Assembly: GCA_030549495.1 (NCBI GenBank) | Contig: JAUIRK010000860.1 | Span: forward strand, 219,501 to 283,500 | Direction: 5' to 3' | Source: Nectonema munidae | Lineage: Eukaryota > Nematomorpha > Nectonematoida > Nectonematidae | DNA length: 64,000 bases | Part shown: positions 33,927 to 46,800 of the stretch, one piece after another | Layout of the letters: every line of letters begins with the position of its first letter | Position numbering within the stretch: position 1 is the first letter of the stretch | Notes under the pieces: generated by a model | Databases searched by the model: none | Seen by the model: the letters and a program-made list of their open reading frames with translations, nothing else | Told to the model about the DNA's origin: nothing | Made by a program: the position numbers and the translations under genes

Positions 33927-35199
33927 TGTAGAGTGTTATCTTCACTCCTTTCTAAAGATTACGTTATTGAAGCCTTGATGTCAGAAACTCAGTTTTGTCT
34001 TTGCTTAAATAGAGATCCCTGCACAAGTCTTCCTCTTCAGAAAATAGTATTAGTTTATTCTCGCTTTCTGGATGATTTGACTCCACATATTCACCAATGG
34101 AATTCTAATCTTCACTGCTGGAACTCTGCATTCCTTAATCTGGAGGTTTGGGCACAGGTAAATTTTATGAGTGTTCTTTTGGGAGCATTGCTGATTGCAA
34201 ATTTGGATAGACAATCTATTTATTTTCCTTTGCTGTAGTACAGCCTGTAAAGTCTTGCTGACAGAAATAGCAATCATTAGTGATCTTTCTGCTTACGACA
34301 AATTATTCGCACACCAAACTTCATGTGAATATTTTTTCCTGCATACCAGGCACTCAATGTCTTCACACCTGTAAATCAACAAACATAAGGAGCTCATGAC
34401 TTATCCTGATCTCCCAAGTCACAATCGAAATACGCCTTGTACATTTTCTTTGTATGGATTAAATACTGCGCTTTTCTTTAACAAAAGTTAATTCCTCACA
34501 TATGTAACAGAATCTGTTTGGATCATTTTTGCCCTGTCTTGAATTCATTGTTGAAAAGAAAACATTAATACAAGCTTTGAAGTAGCATTATTAAGTGATA
34601 ACCTTAATTAAATATAACCACACAATAATAAACCAGAAAATATGATTTTAAACTGTACTGTGCTATTCATCATATCACATTGTAGGTGTTTGATCACTAG
34701 CCCTCGGTTAAAAACTATTTTACAATGACGTAAAGAACTTTATTTAATAATAATGACAAAAAGGGTATACATTGACACTTCTGCAAAAACCATGCCTAAT
34801 TCAATAAAAAGAAAGCCAGAAATGGATTTCCCATCTCATTTTGCATATTAAAATGGTCATAGATCTCTTGTAATTTTTTGAATGTTGCACAATTAGAAAT
34901 CTATAATTTTTAATACATTTTTTTAAAGAAAATAAATTTTTTTTATTTAAAAATTAATTGATAAAAAATTTGTTCTATTTTTAATGTAAAAATATTTTAT
35001 TAAAATTTAAAATAGTTTATTCGAAACGATAAAATTTCCAATTTTTGCAAAAAAATATTTTATTCAATAATATCGATTCTGCATAATTTCAGATTTTGAT
35101 ATTCGGTTTTATTTTTAAACACAATTTGGTATTAAAAAAATGTTTCTTAAAAAGATTTGCCCCACTTAAAACATCTTTAAGGCTCATGTTTTGAAAAGA

Positions 35200-37640
35200 A
35201 ATCGTCTGTTAAATGAGTCTTTTTATTGATTTAGAAAAATGTTTAAATGTCCATGTCAATTTTTAAACAAAAATACCGTCACTCGTGGATGAAATATGTC
35301 TTCTACTCTTAGAAGATTATTCTCTCTAAAGATAATACTAAAATGATCTCTATATTTAAGATTGAAAACTACTCTTAATGCCCGTTTTTGAATAATTTCA
35401 ACACGTTTTTTTCCATAGGGATACCAGTTAAAAATGTTATAATTCAGATATGATAAAAATGATGTTTATAAACAATAAGTCTTATTTTTAACGGGGAAAT
35501 ATTTTTGTACGATATAGAATATTTTTAAATTTCTATTTTTTATTTTGTTCAAATTTAAAACATTTTGTTCAACATGTTGATTAAATTTTAGTTTCCTATC
35601 TATAATTAAGCCTAATATATTAAAATTTTCTACTACTTCTATTTTGGTGTGAATTAAGAAACTCTTATCAATTTTTGGTTTATTAGCAATTATCATAAAT
35701 TTTGTTTTAACTTTATGTATCAAAAAGTTGTTATTTTCACACCATTCAAAAAATAATTTTAGTTCAGAATTTAACTTATTGGAATGAATATAAGTATTAA
35801 TAATGGCAATGTTGAAAAGAATTAGGCAAGAATGGATCCTTGAGGAACGCCCGTTTTAACAGTTTGAATGTCTGAGAGTGTATCATTTAATTTGAATTAT
35901 TGAAATCTATTTTTTAGATATGAAGAGAAGAAATGTAGTGAACTTTTATTCAGATTACAATTGGAAAAATTTTTGCTTAGGGAGGAATGGCTTAATCGAT
36001 CAAAGGCTTTTGAAAGTTCAAAGTACGGCGCCGTCCTTCTTCTCCATAATCTCATTCATTCTTTCCAATAAATACGAATGATATGCTTCAGTTGAGTAGT
36101 TATTTCTAAATCCAAACTGATAATGATTGATGTATTGGATTGAAGTTATATATGCATTAAATTGTTTATAAATAAACTTTTCAAATATTTTTGAGAGTGA
36201 TGGTATTATGGAAATAGGTCTATAATTTTCAATTGAAAATTTATCATTTTTTTTATAAATAGCCATAGGTATAACTTTATGTACTTTTAAAACTCGAGGA
36301 AACAAGTTATTTGATAAAGCAAGATTAATAGAATAGGTCGGTATTCGTATCATTGAATTCATCAATAATTCTTAGTATTTCCTCATACGTGCTAAGATTG
36401 AGTTCAAAAAATCAGGTGTATTTTTTGAGAAGAAATATCATATTATGAACTGGAATTATTTATTGTGAAACATTCATTGAATTTATTAGCTGCTGCAAAA
36501 TCATCAATATATTCAACCCTTCTTTTATACATATTTTAGTCTTATTCTTAATTAATAACTTCATTTATTTTGTACTAAACTTTTTGCATCGAGTTGCGCA
36601 AAATTGTTAGAGAAATAATTTTCTTTTGTGCTCCGTATTTTGTATTTTATTTTGTTTCTCAAAATTATAAATTGGATTTTCGTTGATAAGTTATTTTTTT
36701 TGTATTTTTGGTAAGGTCTATCATGTCTAATATTTCATAGCTAATCCAAGGTTTGTATTTATATTTATACTTATTCATTTTCAATGTTCTAATTGATTCT
36801 TTTATCAAAAAACGTGTATTTTTCGTTAAATAATTGAATAAAATGTCGGGATTACAATTACTCTCTTCTGTATTCAAAAACCACTCAGTTTCTGCAGCTA
36901 AAGATTGAAATGATTTTATATCGAGTTTTTCATTGAAAGGTTTCTTGTTAATGATTCCAATTCTCATATCTAATGATAATATAATTGGGATATGGTCAGA
37001 GAAATGAGACATACAATTATAAGTCACGTAATTAGAAAAATTGTTACTAAGAAAAAAGTTGTCTATTAGAGTGTTTGATTGTAGTAGATTAGGTAAAGTA
37101 ATTGCGGGAATCAAATAATTAGAAATGATCAAACTAAAAAATCTATTAATATATGAGTTAGTTTGAATAAATCAAAATTAAAATCTCTACAGAAAAGATT
37201 TAATAAATTTCTATCAAGATTGGTAAGTAGTTTTTCAAAAAAGATCAAAAAATTATCAATTGTTTTTTTACAAACAGATGGTAATCTGTATATATTTTGC
37301 ACAATAAGTTATTTGAAATCAGATATTTCAACTTTTAAAGATTGATATTAAAATGAGTTGGGAAAAAACTCCCTACAACCTAATCGAGCACAAAATCATT
37401 GCGGACAAAGAACATGAACCCACCGTGGAGTGTAGCTGTTCTAGGAGCAATGAAAGTAGTGAATCCTTTTAATCAATTTTAAATTGTCTCTTCAACACAT
37501 GTTTCTTGTAAACATATTATAGAAAGAGGTTTGTTTAAGAACTTAGTTAATTTATCTATAAAAATTTCAAGTTCATTAAACTTGCTTTGTAAAGATTGAA
37601 CATTTAAGCTCAAAATATTATTTTCATACAATTCTATTAA
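35200..37640 (-). mobile_element. LINE (Jockey/CR1-like), 5'-truncated and internally deleted
   Basis: The minus strand encodes the end of an APE-type endonuclease and a reverse transcriptase. The 5' end lies just before the endonuclease start motif, so ORF1 is missing. The 3' end was not fixed, and the lower coordinate is approximate. No long A-tail or target duplication was found. Confidence 0.7.
35250..37625 (-). pseudogene. LINE ORF2 remains (endonuclease plus reverse transcriptase)
   Basis: The blocks in order are SLNVQSLQSKFNEL and IICLQETCVEET (endonuclease, near 37500-37620) and DFNFDL (near 37180). TLIDNFFLSNN and HFSDHIPIILSLDM follow (near 36980-37060). The polymerase shows NYRPISIIPSLSKIFEKF (36180-36240), HYQFGFRNNYSTEA, FELSKAFDR and GVPQGSIL (near 35840). 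The YADD catalytic segment that should follow is absent. The text jumps to NKLNSELKLFFEWCENNNF, so a deletion removed it. KTKFMIIANK and FNILGLIIDRKLKFNQH close the domain. Stops and shifts are frequent. Confidence 0.8.
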
Positions 37641-38262
37641 TATAAAAATTAAGTAACAAATTAAATGATTAACTAATTCAATAACTAGTAAACTAACTAT
37701 TTAACTCAATAGGCAAACTAACTATCTAACTAACTAAACTCCCGATTCCACTGACAAGTTTTATCAACCTTTTGATTCGTAACCCAAATAGAAGACGAAT
37801 TCTAAATCTATTATAGATATTTTCGATATGTGTGGTAATTATATTCCTCTAAAGACGAGAGGAGATGGTGACATTTTCCAATTTTATGCTACTTACATTT
37901 TTGAAGGAGGAGCAGTGGGACATGAGTGTCTCAAGAAATGAAATTCTTCTGCTTTAAATACATAAAATTTCAATGAAAGCAGACAATCAGTCTTCACAAT
38001 TTTTGTCATAAAAGGGTTAAACAGTTAAATGAATCATTAATCTCCTTAAAATATGATATAGAGTAGTTTTGGTATTATGAAATTTCAAATAGTAACAATA
38101 CAGAGATATATTTTCTTTTAACTTATAAACAAATTCAAAACTTTTTTATAGAAAAAAAAACTAATTTAAATATAAAAACACCTTAAATGCGAACAAATAC
38201 TTTAGTAATTAATGTAGATAAAATGGCGCTGAGTCTTCATAAATAAAAGTTGTAAAGAAAAT
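37641..38262. other. AT-rich intergenic DNA with a CTAA-rich patch
   Basis: A loose (AACTA/ACTA)n patch lies at about 37665-37740. No gene was seen. Confidence 0.45.
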
Positions 38263-38725
38263 AAATTGAAAACGTTGAATAAATCTTTTATTTAACAAAA
38301 CATTGGCAATAATATTAGTATAGTTTCGGGGAGTAAGAATAGGACTATTGTGATAGCTGCATCTCGTAAAAGGCGAGTAAATTGCTCATACATATGTAAT
38401 TGAACATTCACACAAATTTATCAAGACATCTTCATTATAACACTGTAAATATATATACTATATGTGTCATGAACCTAAAGTTAATATCATTCACACCAAT
38501 TTATCAAGAAATCTTCATTATAACCCTGTAAATATACATACTATATATGTGATTAACCTAAAGTAATCTCTTTACGATCAGCACCAATAATCCCTCTCAA
38601 CACTCAGAAAGCAAGACACTCCACGCTTTCATTTTACGTCATATATATCTGAAGAAGGTCATAGTGACCGAAATATTATTGATAGTATTTTGTTAAATAA
38701 AAGATTTATTCAACGTTTTCAATTT
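38263..38725. mobile_element. Inverted-repeat element with a hairpin tail
   Basis: About 39 bp at each end are inverted copies: AATTGAAAACGTTGAATAAA on the left and its complement on the right, extending inward through TTTATTTAACAAAA. Two tandem copies of an 82-bp unit lie inside (about 38412 and 38493). Near the right end CTGAAGA is followed by the hairpin GGTCATAGTGACC and GAAA (38649-38673). This arrangement also occurs at 40213. It could be two oppositely oriented 3' tails of a retroelement or a MITE. Confidence 0.55.
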
Positions 38726-40574
38726 TACTTTAGTAATTATTAAGACTACCAAATTTTAAATGTAAATGAAATTTAGAAGTATTTTTACACATTGATAATT
38801 TATTACAAAAAACTAACAAAATTTAACAATCTTCGCGACTTCATTTTCTTTGAAATTTTTTGATTTCTAAAATAGAAAATAAAAATCATAAAAAGCAATA
38901 TAATTAGTGAATATTCTAGCAAAAAAAAATTTGAGCACACACACCCACCCTTTACAACGAGTCCTTTTTTATCCAACTCAAGTCAAATGCAATCTCATTA
39001 CGAACTCTCAATTAAGAAGATAACATAGAAAGAGTTTATACTAATTAAATTGGTATTATTGAAGATAAAATCCGCAAAGCGTTAAGTCACCTGTTCTAGT
39101 TCCTTCATAAAAGATTAAACTACTAAGATATTTGTAGTAATTTTTGAGTCGGGGGAATTTACCTTTCTTTGACTATTAATACCTTTTTTGTAGCAAAATA
39201 GATTGTCTATAAGATATGGGTGTCTAATGTCAATACCTAATTAACGCGTCAGACTCGAATTGAACATTTAAATTTTATTTGTATACGTGTAGCATTGGGC
39301 AATGGACAATATTTGGGATAACAGAGCATTACATTTTTAATACCCTTTTAAATTACGTTTGTTTTGGTTACTCATTTTTATTGTTCCTCTATTTAAGTAG
39401 TGATTTGCTCGCAAATGCTGAATTACAAGTTAATTATTTTATAGAATGATACCTTTCTTAAATATTATGATGTAACGTGTGTTGAAGAATAGAATATAGG
39501 CAGGGATGCAAATCGTTGGAAATAAAATTTAATCTATTTTAGAAGAATGATACAGAATAGAGTAAGCACAAATGTCATCTTGGAATTGATACAGTTAACA
39601 GATATATAATAAATTCATAGTGGTGGTGAAACGAAATTCATTCCGAAAAACACGACATCTGAAACGTTCGGGTTAGTTAATTTTGTCATTGAAAATACTA
39701 ATTAGAGCGTCGGATACGTGCTGAAAATTAAAATTTTATTCTGATTCTGTTCGGGTAGACCAAAAAAAGCTTTTTTTCAGGTCGGTTTAATATGAAAGAA
39801 AACGTATGTTGAAGATATCTGGTATGTGTGAATGTTTTTTGCGTTTAATGTGCATTAAGACAAATAAATAGGAAAGTTTGTGTCATGAATGTCATAAAAT
39901 GTATATGTAATTTTATGTATGTAGGATTGAGCTAACACTAAACCTAGCACTAACTTTAATACTAGCGCCTACCCAATTCTACCCTAATCCTAGCCCCGAC
40001 AATAAGTTTCCAAAATTTTACATATTAAGGCCCATTTAAAAATTGTTTGAGCACTTGTCAACTTTTATGCAAATTGAGGAAAAAATGTGAAAGTCCAAAT
40101 CAGCGACAGAGTGAGAAAAGATATAATATTCTTTACTATCTAAGATGCTATTTATACTCATATCCAAGAAAATGTAGTTTCTTGAACTGTTAACTAACAT
40201 ATTATATTTGTTCTGAAGAAGACGAGAGTAGTCGAAAATTAATTGATCATTTTTTGAATAAAAGCTTTACTGTTTCCTTACTTATTTTAGTTAAAAATTA
40301 AAGTTTACAAAGTATAGCTGCTGCACGGCAGAGCGAACCCTTAGTGGTGTGAAATGCTTTAAATCAGGCTTGGGCAGCAGGATAAAAAAAGCATTTGAAC
40401 AGTCTCTCTGATATTTATGTTCATGGAATCATGGATATTAAGATTGAGCATGTCATTGCAATGCTTGTACCAAAAAAATATAGAATACATTTGGGCAAGG
40501 GATTCTGGCAAATACAGAACTTTACTCCCTGAGTGATTCTTTTGGATAAGGGATAATATAACGCCTATAAATCA
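38726..40574. other. AT-rich intergenic DNA, 3' side of NGDN
   Basis: Apart from the hairpin tail at 40213 I see no bounded element or gene. Confidence 0.45.
40213..40238 (+). repeat. Retroelement-type hairpin tail
   Basis: CTGAAGA, a short hairpin closed by GAC/GTC, then GAAA, followed 20 bases later by TTTTTTGAATAAAAGCTTTA. It matches the tail at 38649 in layout and partly in sequence. Confidence 0.4.
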
Positions 40575-40877
40575 TTACAAGTTCACCAATGTGATAAATA
40601 ATATACTGTTTTTCTTTTTTCCCTTTGAAGAACTCCTTTTGGTTCTTCTTGAGTATGAAGATTTTGCAGCGTTTGATTTATTTTCGGCGGATAGGCACAT
40701 ATTTTCATAGAAGTTTCCGAAATTAACAATCTCATCTAATGTTTCCATATCTTGGAACTGTCTAACTTTGTGCCTTTCTTTTTTGCTTGCTGGCAAGCGT
40801 ATCAAATTATCCTCTTCATACTTTTCTTTTTGATTTAATTTTTGTTGGTAAGCTTTATTGCGGGTTCCAAAGTTGGT
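40575..40877 (-). CDS. NGDN: NGDN exon 5 (last seen)
   Basis: 100 codons plus stop, after the acceptor TTGTTTTTTAG. The block D-N-L-I-R-L-P-A-S-K-K-E-R matches human MMVRLSVSKREK. Confidence 0.9.
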   Translation of the reverse strand, partial: TNFGTRNKAYQQKLNQKEKYEEDNLIRLPASKKERHKVRQFQDMETLDEIVNFGNFYENMCLSAENKSNAAKSSYSRRTKRSSSKGKKKNSILFITLVNL

Positions 40878-43800
40878 CTAAAAAACAAAATATATATGTA
40901 TATAAATTTCAGAGGTTTGAATTAATCTTACATTTTGTTCTTCAGGAGCATCATCGAATTGATCTTTAAGTTCTAAAAACATTGAGCTCGACATCATTCT
41001 TTTCTTAGCACTCACTTCTTTTCTCTCATACTTCTCTTTAATTTGCTCGAAATTGGATTCTTCGCATCGCATTGGAGCAATTTTAGGAGGAACATACTTT
41101 TTAGAAACTTTTTCAGATGCATTTTTTAATCCACTTTCTTCTTCTTCTGAATCCTATAAGGAAGTTGTTTGTTAAGAATAAAAAGAGAATGATAAGTAAT
41201 TCACCTCTATGATAAAGTTATCTGGCCGTGGTTGGCTGCAAACATCTGCATTCTTCTCCCCATCTTTGAACAAGGAAATTGATTGTATAGCTTTGTTTAT
41301 CACATACTTTAATTTGCCTTCTATTGGCCGCACCATTTCTATATACTAAAATAATATTGACAAATAAAAAGATTTTAAAATTCATGTGAAAATACATTCG
41401 ACAGCAAGGTTTAGGAGACGGATTCATTTTAATTTTTTAGGAATACGGAGTGGCGCTTCTTCAGGCGAAGTCAAAAGTGAAGAGTCGGCGTTAAATTCAT
41501 TAAATTTTTAAGTATTTGCATATTTTCACTCCGACTCCATGGCCCTGTTGAAAAGCCTTCATCGTATTTCTTCAATTAAACGTTTCATTTTGAAAGTTTT
41601 TAAAATTAAATTAAACAAAAACTTTTTTTGAGAATGTACATGAATTTTTAAGTATGCAATCAATCTAGAATAATTAGGTTGAAAATTGGGAGATTTATTG
41701 AATCATATCAATTTTGTTAATAAAAATTGCCTTCCCCCATATCTCCAGCTTTATAACTAAATAAAAAGTTCACATACTAACACATCTCACGTCATTTCAC
41801 TTGAACCACGTGATAGCGCTACCGAAATGAGGTAGGTTAACATTTTACAACTTGCAAAAATCTTTTTTAATCTAATAGTAATTTGATTTTGAATGGAAAA
41901 AGTAAAAAAATGGGTTCGCAAAATTGTGAAATATATATACTAGGGTTTCTCTGATGCCCTCAAAAACAAATTTTTTTAGTTTTAACAGCTCAAACTCTGA
42001 GAAATATAGCGATTAGGTCTAAATAACACAAATATAAAATATAAAGTTTATGACATTTGTTTTACCTCAAGCACATCATCTTTTTCTTTAATATAATATA
42101 TATATTTATAATAAAAATTATGATTTTAAATATTTTTTTTATTTTAGAAAATATAAATAATTTTTTCAACATCATATTTATTTTTTCTTCTAATTTATAA
42201 AATGAAGACAAGAAGTTCTGAGTCATTTTTGAATTTTCTTTGCGAATCTTCATCTTTATATAACCTGGAAATTACTAGATGTCGACTTCCAACTCATCAA
42301 CAAGTTTTGTTATGATTCAATATGGAAAAATTGAGAAGTGAAGACAAAACAAAAAATCTTAAACTTGAAAGAAAAGCATCCAAAATTGTGTTAGAAGAAA
42401 TAAAAAAGCATTACTTGAGAGCTGGAATTGATATTATATCTGATTACAAAGTTTGTGAAAAAGTTGAAAGCTTTTATAATGAGTTTAAACTTGCAAGAAA
42501 AATTCCATTATCAAGAAGACTAACAAGTGAAAAAGTAAAAAAATTTCAGAACATGCTCAAACTTACAATGCCCTTTTGGCCAAAGAATATTATATCGATG
42601 ATGGAACAGAAGAAAAAATGTAAATCAAAAATTGAAATATTAACCCTGGAAGAAGACATTAAATTTATAAAAAGTATCATAGATGGAAGAGCTGCATCCT
42701 ATACTTGTAAAGATAATGTGATTGGTGAATTAGTTGAAAAACGAGAATAGAAAAAGAAGTTGGAAGAAACCAGATCAAAGTTGGCAACTAACAGTTTTGC
42801 GTCTTCAAGTTCATGTTGCCAATTTGAAGAATATGAAGACAACGAAAATGAGAAAAATAGCTCTTTTGTTCAAAAGTTTAGCAAAAGAAGTCATAAAAGA
42901 AAAGTAAAAACTGGTACACTTCTTTTTGTTCCCCATGATGTCTTACAATCTAAAGCTTTGGTTCAATCAAGCCTAAGAAATAATCTTTCAACAACAGCTC
43001 TTTCAGTCACTATGAAAACAATGATAAAGGAGTGTGGAGGTGATCCTCATGCTGTTAATTTAAGTCACAGTTACATTCAAAGAAGTCGAGTTTCTGAAAG
43101 TAAAGCTATTGCTAGTGAAATAAAATTGAATTGGAAAGCTCCATCAAAAATTCTTTTGCATTGGGATAGCAAGATCATGAAGACACTACAAAACTCTGAC
43201 CATGAAGAAAGACGGCCTGTTTTAATTTCAGGGGATACAGGAATAAAGCTTCTGGGTGTTCCTAAAATAGCAAAGAAAACATCTGGAAAAACCGGAGAAG
43301 TACATGCTGAAGCATGTGTAAACTTATTAAAGAAATGGAACTGCGAAAATAGTGTCAACGGTATAGTTTTTGATACTCCACCCTGTAATACTGGAATAAA
43401 AGCAGAAACATGCGTTTTTCTACAAAGAAAATTAGAAAGACCTTTATTGTGGTTTGCTTGCCGCCATCATATCGGTGAGATTATTCTAAGCGATGTCTGG
43501 AATGTTCCTAAAATTGAACCATCAAGTGGTCCTAATGTATCACTTTTTCAAAGATTCAAGTTCAAGTTTTCAGATTTAAACACTCATTTGATAGAAGAAT
43601 TGTCTTTTCCAGTTTTTGATAGTAAATACTCTAGAATGATCGAAGAAGTTTTAAGTTATTGTAAACAATTAAAGTCGAAACATTTTATTAGAGAAGATTA
43701 TAAGGAACTTGCAGATCTTGTTTGCTTGTATTTAAGCCGAGGAAAAAATATTAACTTCACAGGATTTAGAAGACCAGGAGCACTTCCTAAGGCCAGGTGG

Positions 43801-46800
43801 ATGTCAAAGCTTTTGTATTCTTTAAAAATTGAAATGCTTAGTGAAAATATATCAAAAAACTACCATTGAAAGATTTAATAACAAATGAGCAAAAGTGTAA
43901 AGTAAAAAGATTTGTGAACTTTTTTGTATTTTGTTATGTAACCTGGTGGTTTGAAGCACCTCTAGCCTCGTATGCGCCATTTAATGATTTCAAGCTTCTC
44001 AAAGATTTATATAAATATAAGGAAATTGACATGACTTGTGCGACTTCTGCTATTAAAGCCATATCACGACATTTTTGGTATTTAACGGAAGAAGTGATTC
44101 CAATTAGCCTGTTTAATGACAAAGTAGATGCTTCAACGAAACAACTTATAATTAAAAATCTTAAAGAAAATAAACCATCAAAGCTTGATTTTCATAGTCG
44201 AATAGGAAATTATTTTGGTAAACCAAGTTTTCCAACTTTGAAAAATTTAGAAAATTGTCATAACATTTCTTCATTGATTGGATATGATTCTTGAATGTTT
44301 TTTCATTTACTTCAAATCAATACAACGTTTTTTGAAGAGGAAGTCAATAACTGGAAAAACAATAAATTTTATTTAGAAGGAAAAGAAACTGTTGATAATT
44401 TGTTAGTTGTAAACGATGTCGCAGAGCGGGGAGTCAAGCTTTGCTCAGATTAATTTCAATATCTAAAGAAGAGGAAAACTTTCAACAAGTTTTGCAAGTT
44501 GTTCAAAACAGTCGGAAAGCTTTACCCAACCAAAAAAAAACAGAAGTATGAAAATTGATTAAAAAAATTGTTATTTTCTTTATAGTTTGATGTTTAAAAA
44601 CATTTAAATAAACTTTGTGTTTCTTTTTTACATGCTTCAAAATATTGATATAATATAAAAAGGCCTTAACAATAGACGTCAACCAAAACTAGAGAGAAGT
44701 GAAGTAGCTGAAAAAAGTCATTAATCATTTTTTTAAGTTGACTTAATAAGGACATAAGAAAAAAGAGGAGGGGAGCATGAAAATCAACCAAAATATTTAT
44801 AACGTTAAATGTGAACGACCTCTAAGTTTATATAAAGATGTGCCTAAGGTAAACTTTGATCAAATAATTTTTTTTCAGGTTTTTAGATATATAAGATATA
44901 TATGCTGTAAATAAATAAGGTTGGTGGATTTATGAAACTGTAAAGGCATCAGAGACACCCTAATATATACCTACCTAACCTATATATATGATTCGCTTGA
45001 AATTATTGTATATTAGAAAGAAGAGAAAATGTCTTAACTTGAAGATTATAATACAAATGATAATTTGACTTCTACTTCAGTATTTCAACTCTGAGTCTAA
45101 TCTACATATATATTTTAATATCGACTTTAAATAAAACAAAATTCCAGCAAGCATTTATTTTATCAGTTTTTTCTTATTTATTTATTAACATAATTCCATT
45201 ATAACATGACTTAGCTTTCATAATTTAAAAAATTATTTAATTCGCTAAAAAGTATCATTTGACATATGATATGAAAATCCTGCTGTTTATCAACACCAGT
45301 GTCCTAAGAAATAAAAATGATCGGCTTGGAATATATAAAGTCGGTTGGATAAGAAAGCAGGGGTTCATCTTAAAAATGATGAGTTTAAGCATTTCATCGC
45401 ATTGTCAATTTTAAATGACACAAACGATCTCTCCATTTTAAAGTACCTATAATTCGTCAGCTTTTTTTGCAATGAAATGGATATAATTTCAATTTTTGAC
45501 TTCATATCGTATTCAATTGCACATGTTCAAGCTAATAGTAAGTTCAAAACAATTTAACAAAATTTTTGAAACCCTCATTTTAATTTTCAAAATGGACTAA
45601 CATCAGCACCAGATAGGAAGTACATTCTCAGAATATGAGTACTAAAAATGTTTTTTATGATACAATATTTATAATCGTAGTAGCGAATACAAAACAAGGA
45701 AGCAAACCCCTTTAATGTCCCAAAGTTTGGAGTTTAGTGACAGATACTGTGCATCGGAATCACAATTACTAGATCCAATCATTTGATCCTTTTTTGGACT
45801 GTCATCATTGTGAAGTGTTTCTTGATTGTTCTCAGAAGCACCATATTCAAGTTCCTTAACTTCACAGTGATGAGACAACTTCTTGTACACTTGAAGCATG
45901 AGAAATGTGATGTAATTCGTGAAAAGCTCATTTTTCAACTCTAACAATGATATACCCTAAAATGCAAAAAAAAAAAGTTTACTTATTTTATTTGAATCTT
46001 GGTTTGTGGACACCTTGACATTATGGACACTCTCATGTGTGATTATTTGTTATTACATAGCAATTTATATATTTGAAACTTGCTAAGGACTCAGGACAGT
46101 CGATATCTTTCTTGTAAATGCGAGCATATCTCAGCCGTACTACATGACTGCCTGCGTACAGAAAGGCGACCAAAAGAGCATTTAATTATATTGATGCCTT
46201 AAGTTGGAATCATTAAAAAACATAATAGCAGAATTGTAATCTTGAATGTTGTGTGACTGATGTATTACCCTGAATCTTTCATAGCAGTCAAACAAATTTA
46301 AATGTTTTGGGGTTTCTCATCTAAAAGAAACCTTTATTAAAAATATAATTAAAATTCTTACTTACTTATAATTTGGTATTCATTCTATCCATCATCGTTA
46401 TTGAATATATATTTAGTGAATTAATAATGTTTAAATATCAAAAAAATTTCTTTCAAATTTTTAGCTAAACCCTTGGACTAGGAGGCCTAGAAAACGCATA
46501 TCTAATTTTCATACTCTCTCTCGGTTCCATTAGTTCGACTCCAAAAATATGCAGTAGTATCGGAGCAATAAAACTCTCGTCATATAGATCAATGACGCTT
46601 GCAGTAAAGCTTTCGCTATCAGAATTTCCTCAAGAGAAACGCTTGAAGAGTCAATGGAGGAGATATTTGAAATTTAAATATGCTTACTAAAGGTGGGGGC
46701 CATGAAAAATTTTAGAGTCATAAAAGAAATGAAAGAATCGTATCTTTAAAATTATTGATAAGATTGCTGACGAATGTATAAATGTGTGTAAAGTGTTTTT

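Larger units (their letters stand above)
30290..34560 (-). pseudogene. Transposase-like protein of the CACTG family, broken copy
   Basis: From the 5' side the visible blocks are YFDCDLGDQDKS (near 34410) and remains of the Cys-rich linker (34050-34277). After the hAT insertion come VKIKEGIFIAPQIRKIVLDE (near 30680) and VGHEHGEILHQDISVMERRF with MLADFFWCIKK (30290-30450). These align with KEGILFGPQIWQLM, DEHGERFHKDIS and LADYFWTL of the copy at 19996. Many stops and frame changes separate them. Confidence 0.7.
30103..34890 (-). mobile_element. CACTG-ended zinc-finger transposon, copy interrupted by an hAT
   Basis: The terminus ATAACACTGTGTAAT at 30100 matches the sibling starts at 19825 and 61366. 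The coding parts lie on the minus strand, so this is the 3' end. Nucleotide similarity with the copy at 62223-64000 runs to about 34885. The outer terminus was not found and may be lost at the junction with the LINE that follows. The hAT at 31282-33926 sits inside it. Family blocks are present but heavily broken. Confidence 0.75.
41941..44962 (+). mobile_element. hAT-like transposon with TAGGGTG-type termini, in NGDN intron 2
   Basis: The ends are TAGGGTTTCTCTGATGCC and the complement of TAGGGTGTCTCTGATGCC. A perfect 8-bp duplication, ATATATAC, flanks it (41933-41940 and 44963-44970). It is 3022 bp and antisense to NGDN. Its transposase resembles that of the element at 6510. A MITE sits inside its 3' part (44662-44820). 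Confidence 0.9.

Noticed and set aside
38649-38690. Active hammerhead ribozyme
   Set aside because: Core letters fit, but stem I cannot be drawn from the flanks, so only a hairpin tail is claimed.
40321-40400. tRNA-like GC-richer patch
   Set aside because: No cloverleaf, no A/B box spacing.
41218-41427. 69-codon frame overlapping NGDN exon 3
   Set aside because: It reads exon 3 in the wrong frame. The true frame shows R-P-I-E-G-K-L-K-Y and correct splice phases.
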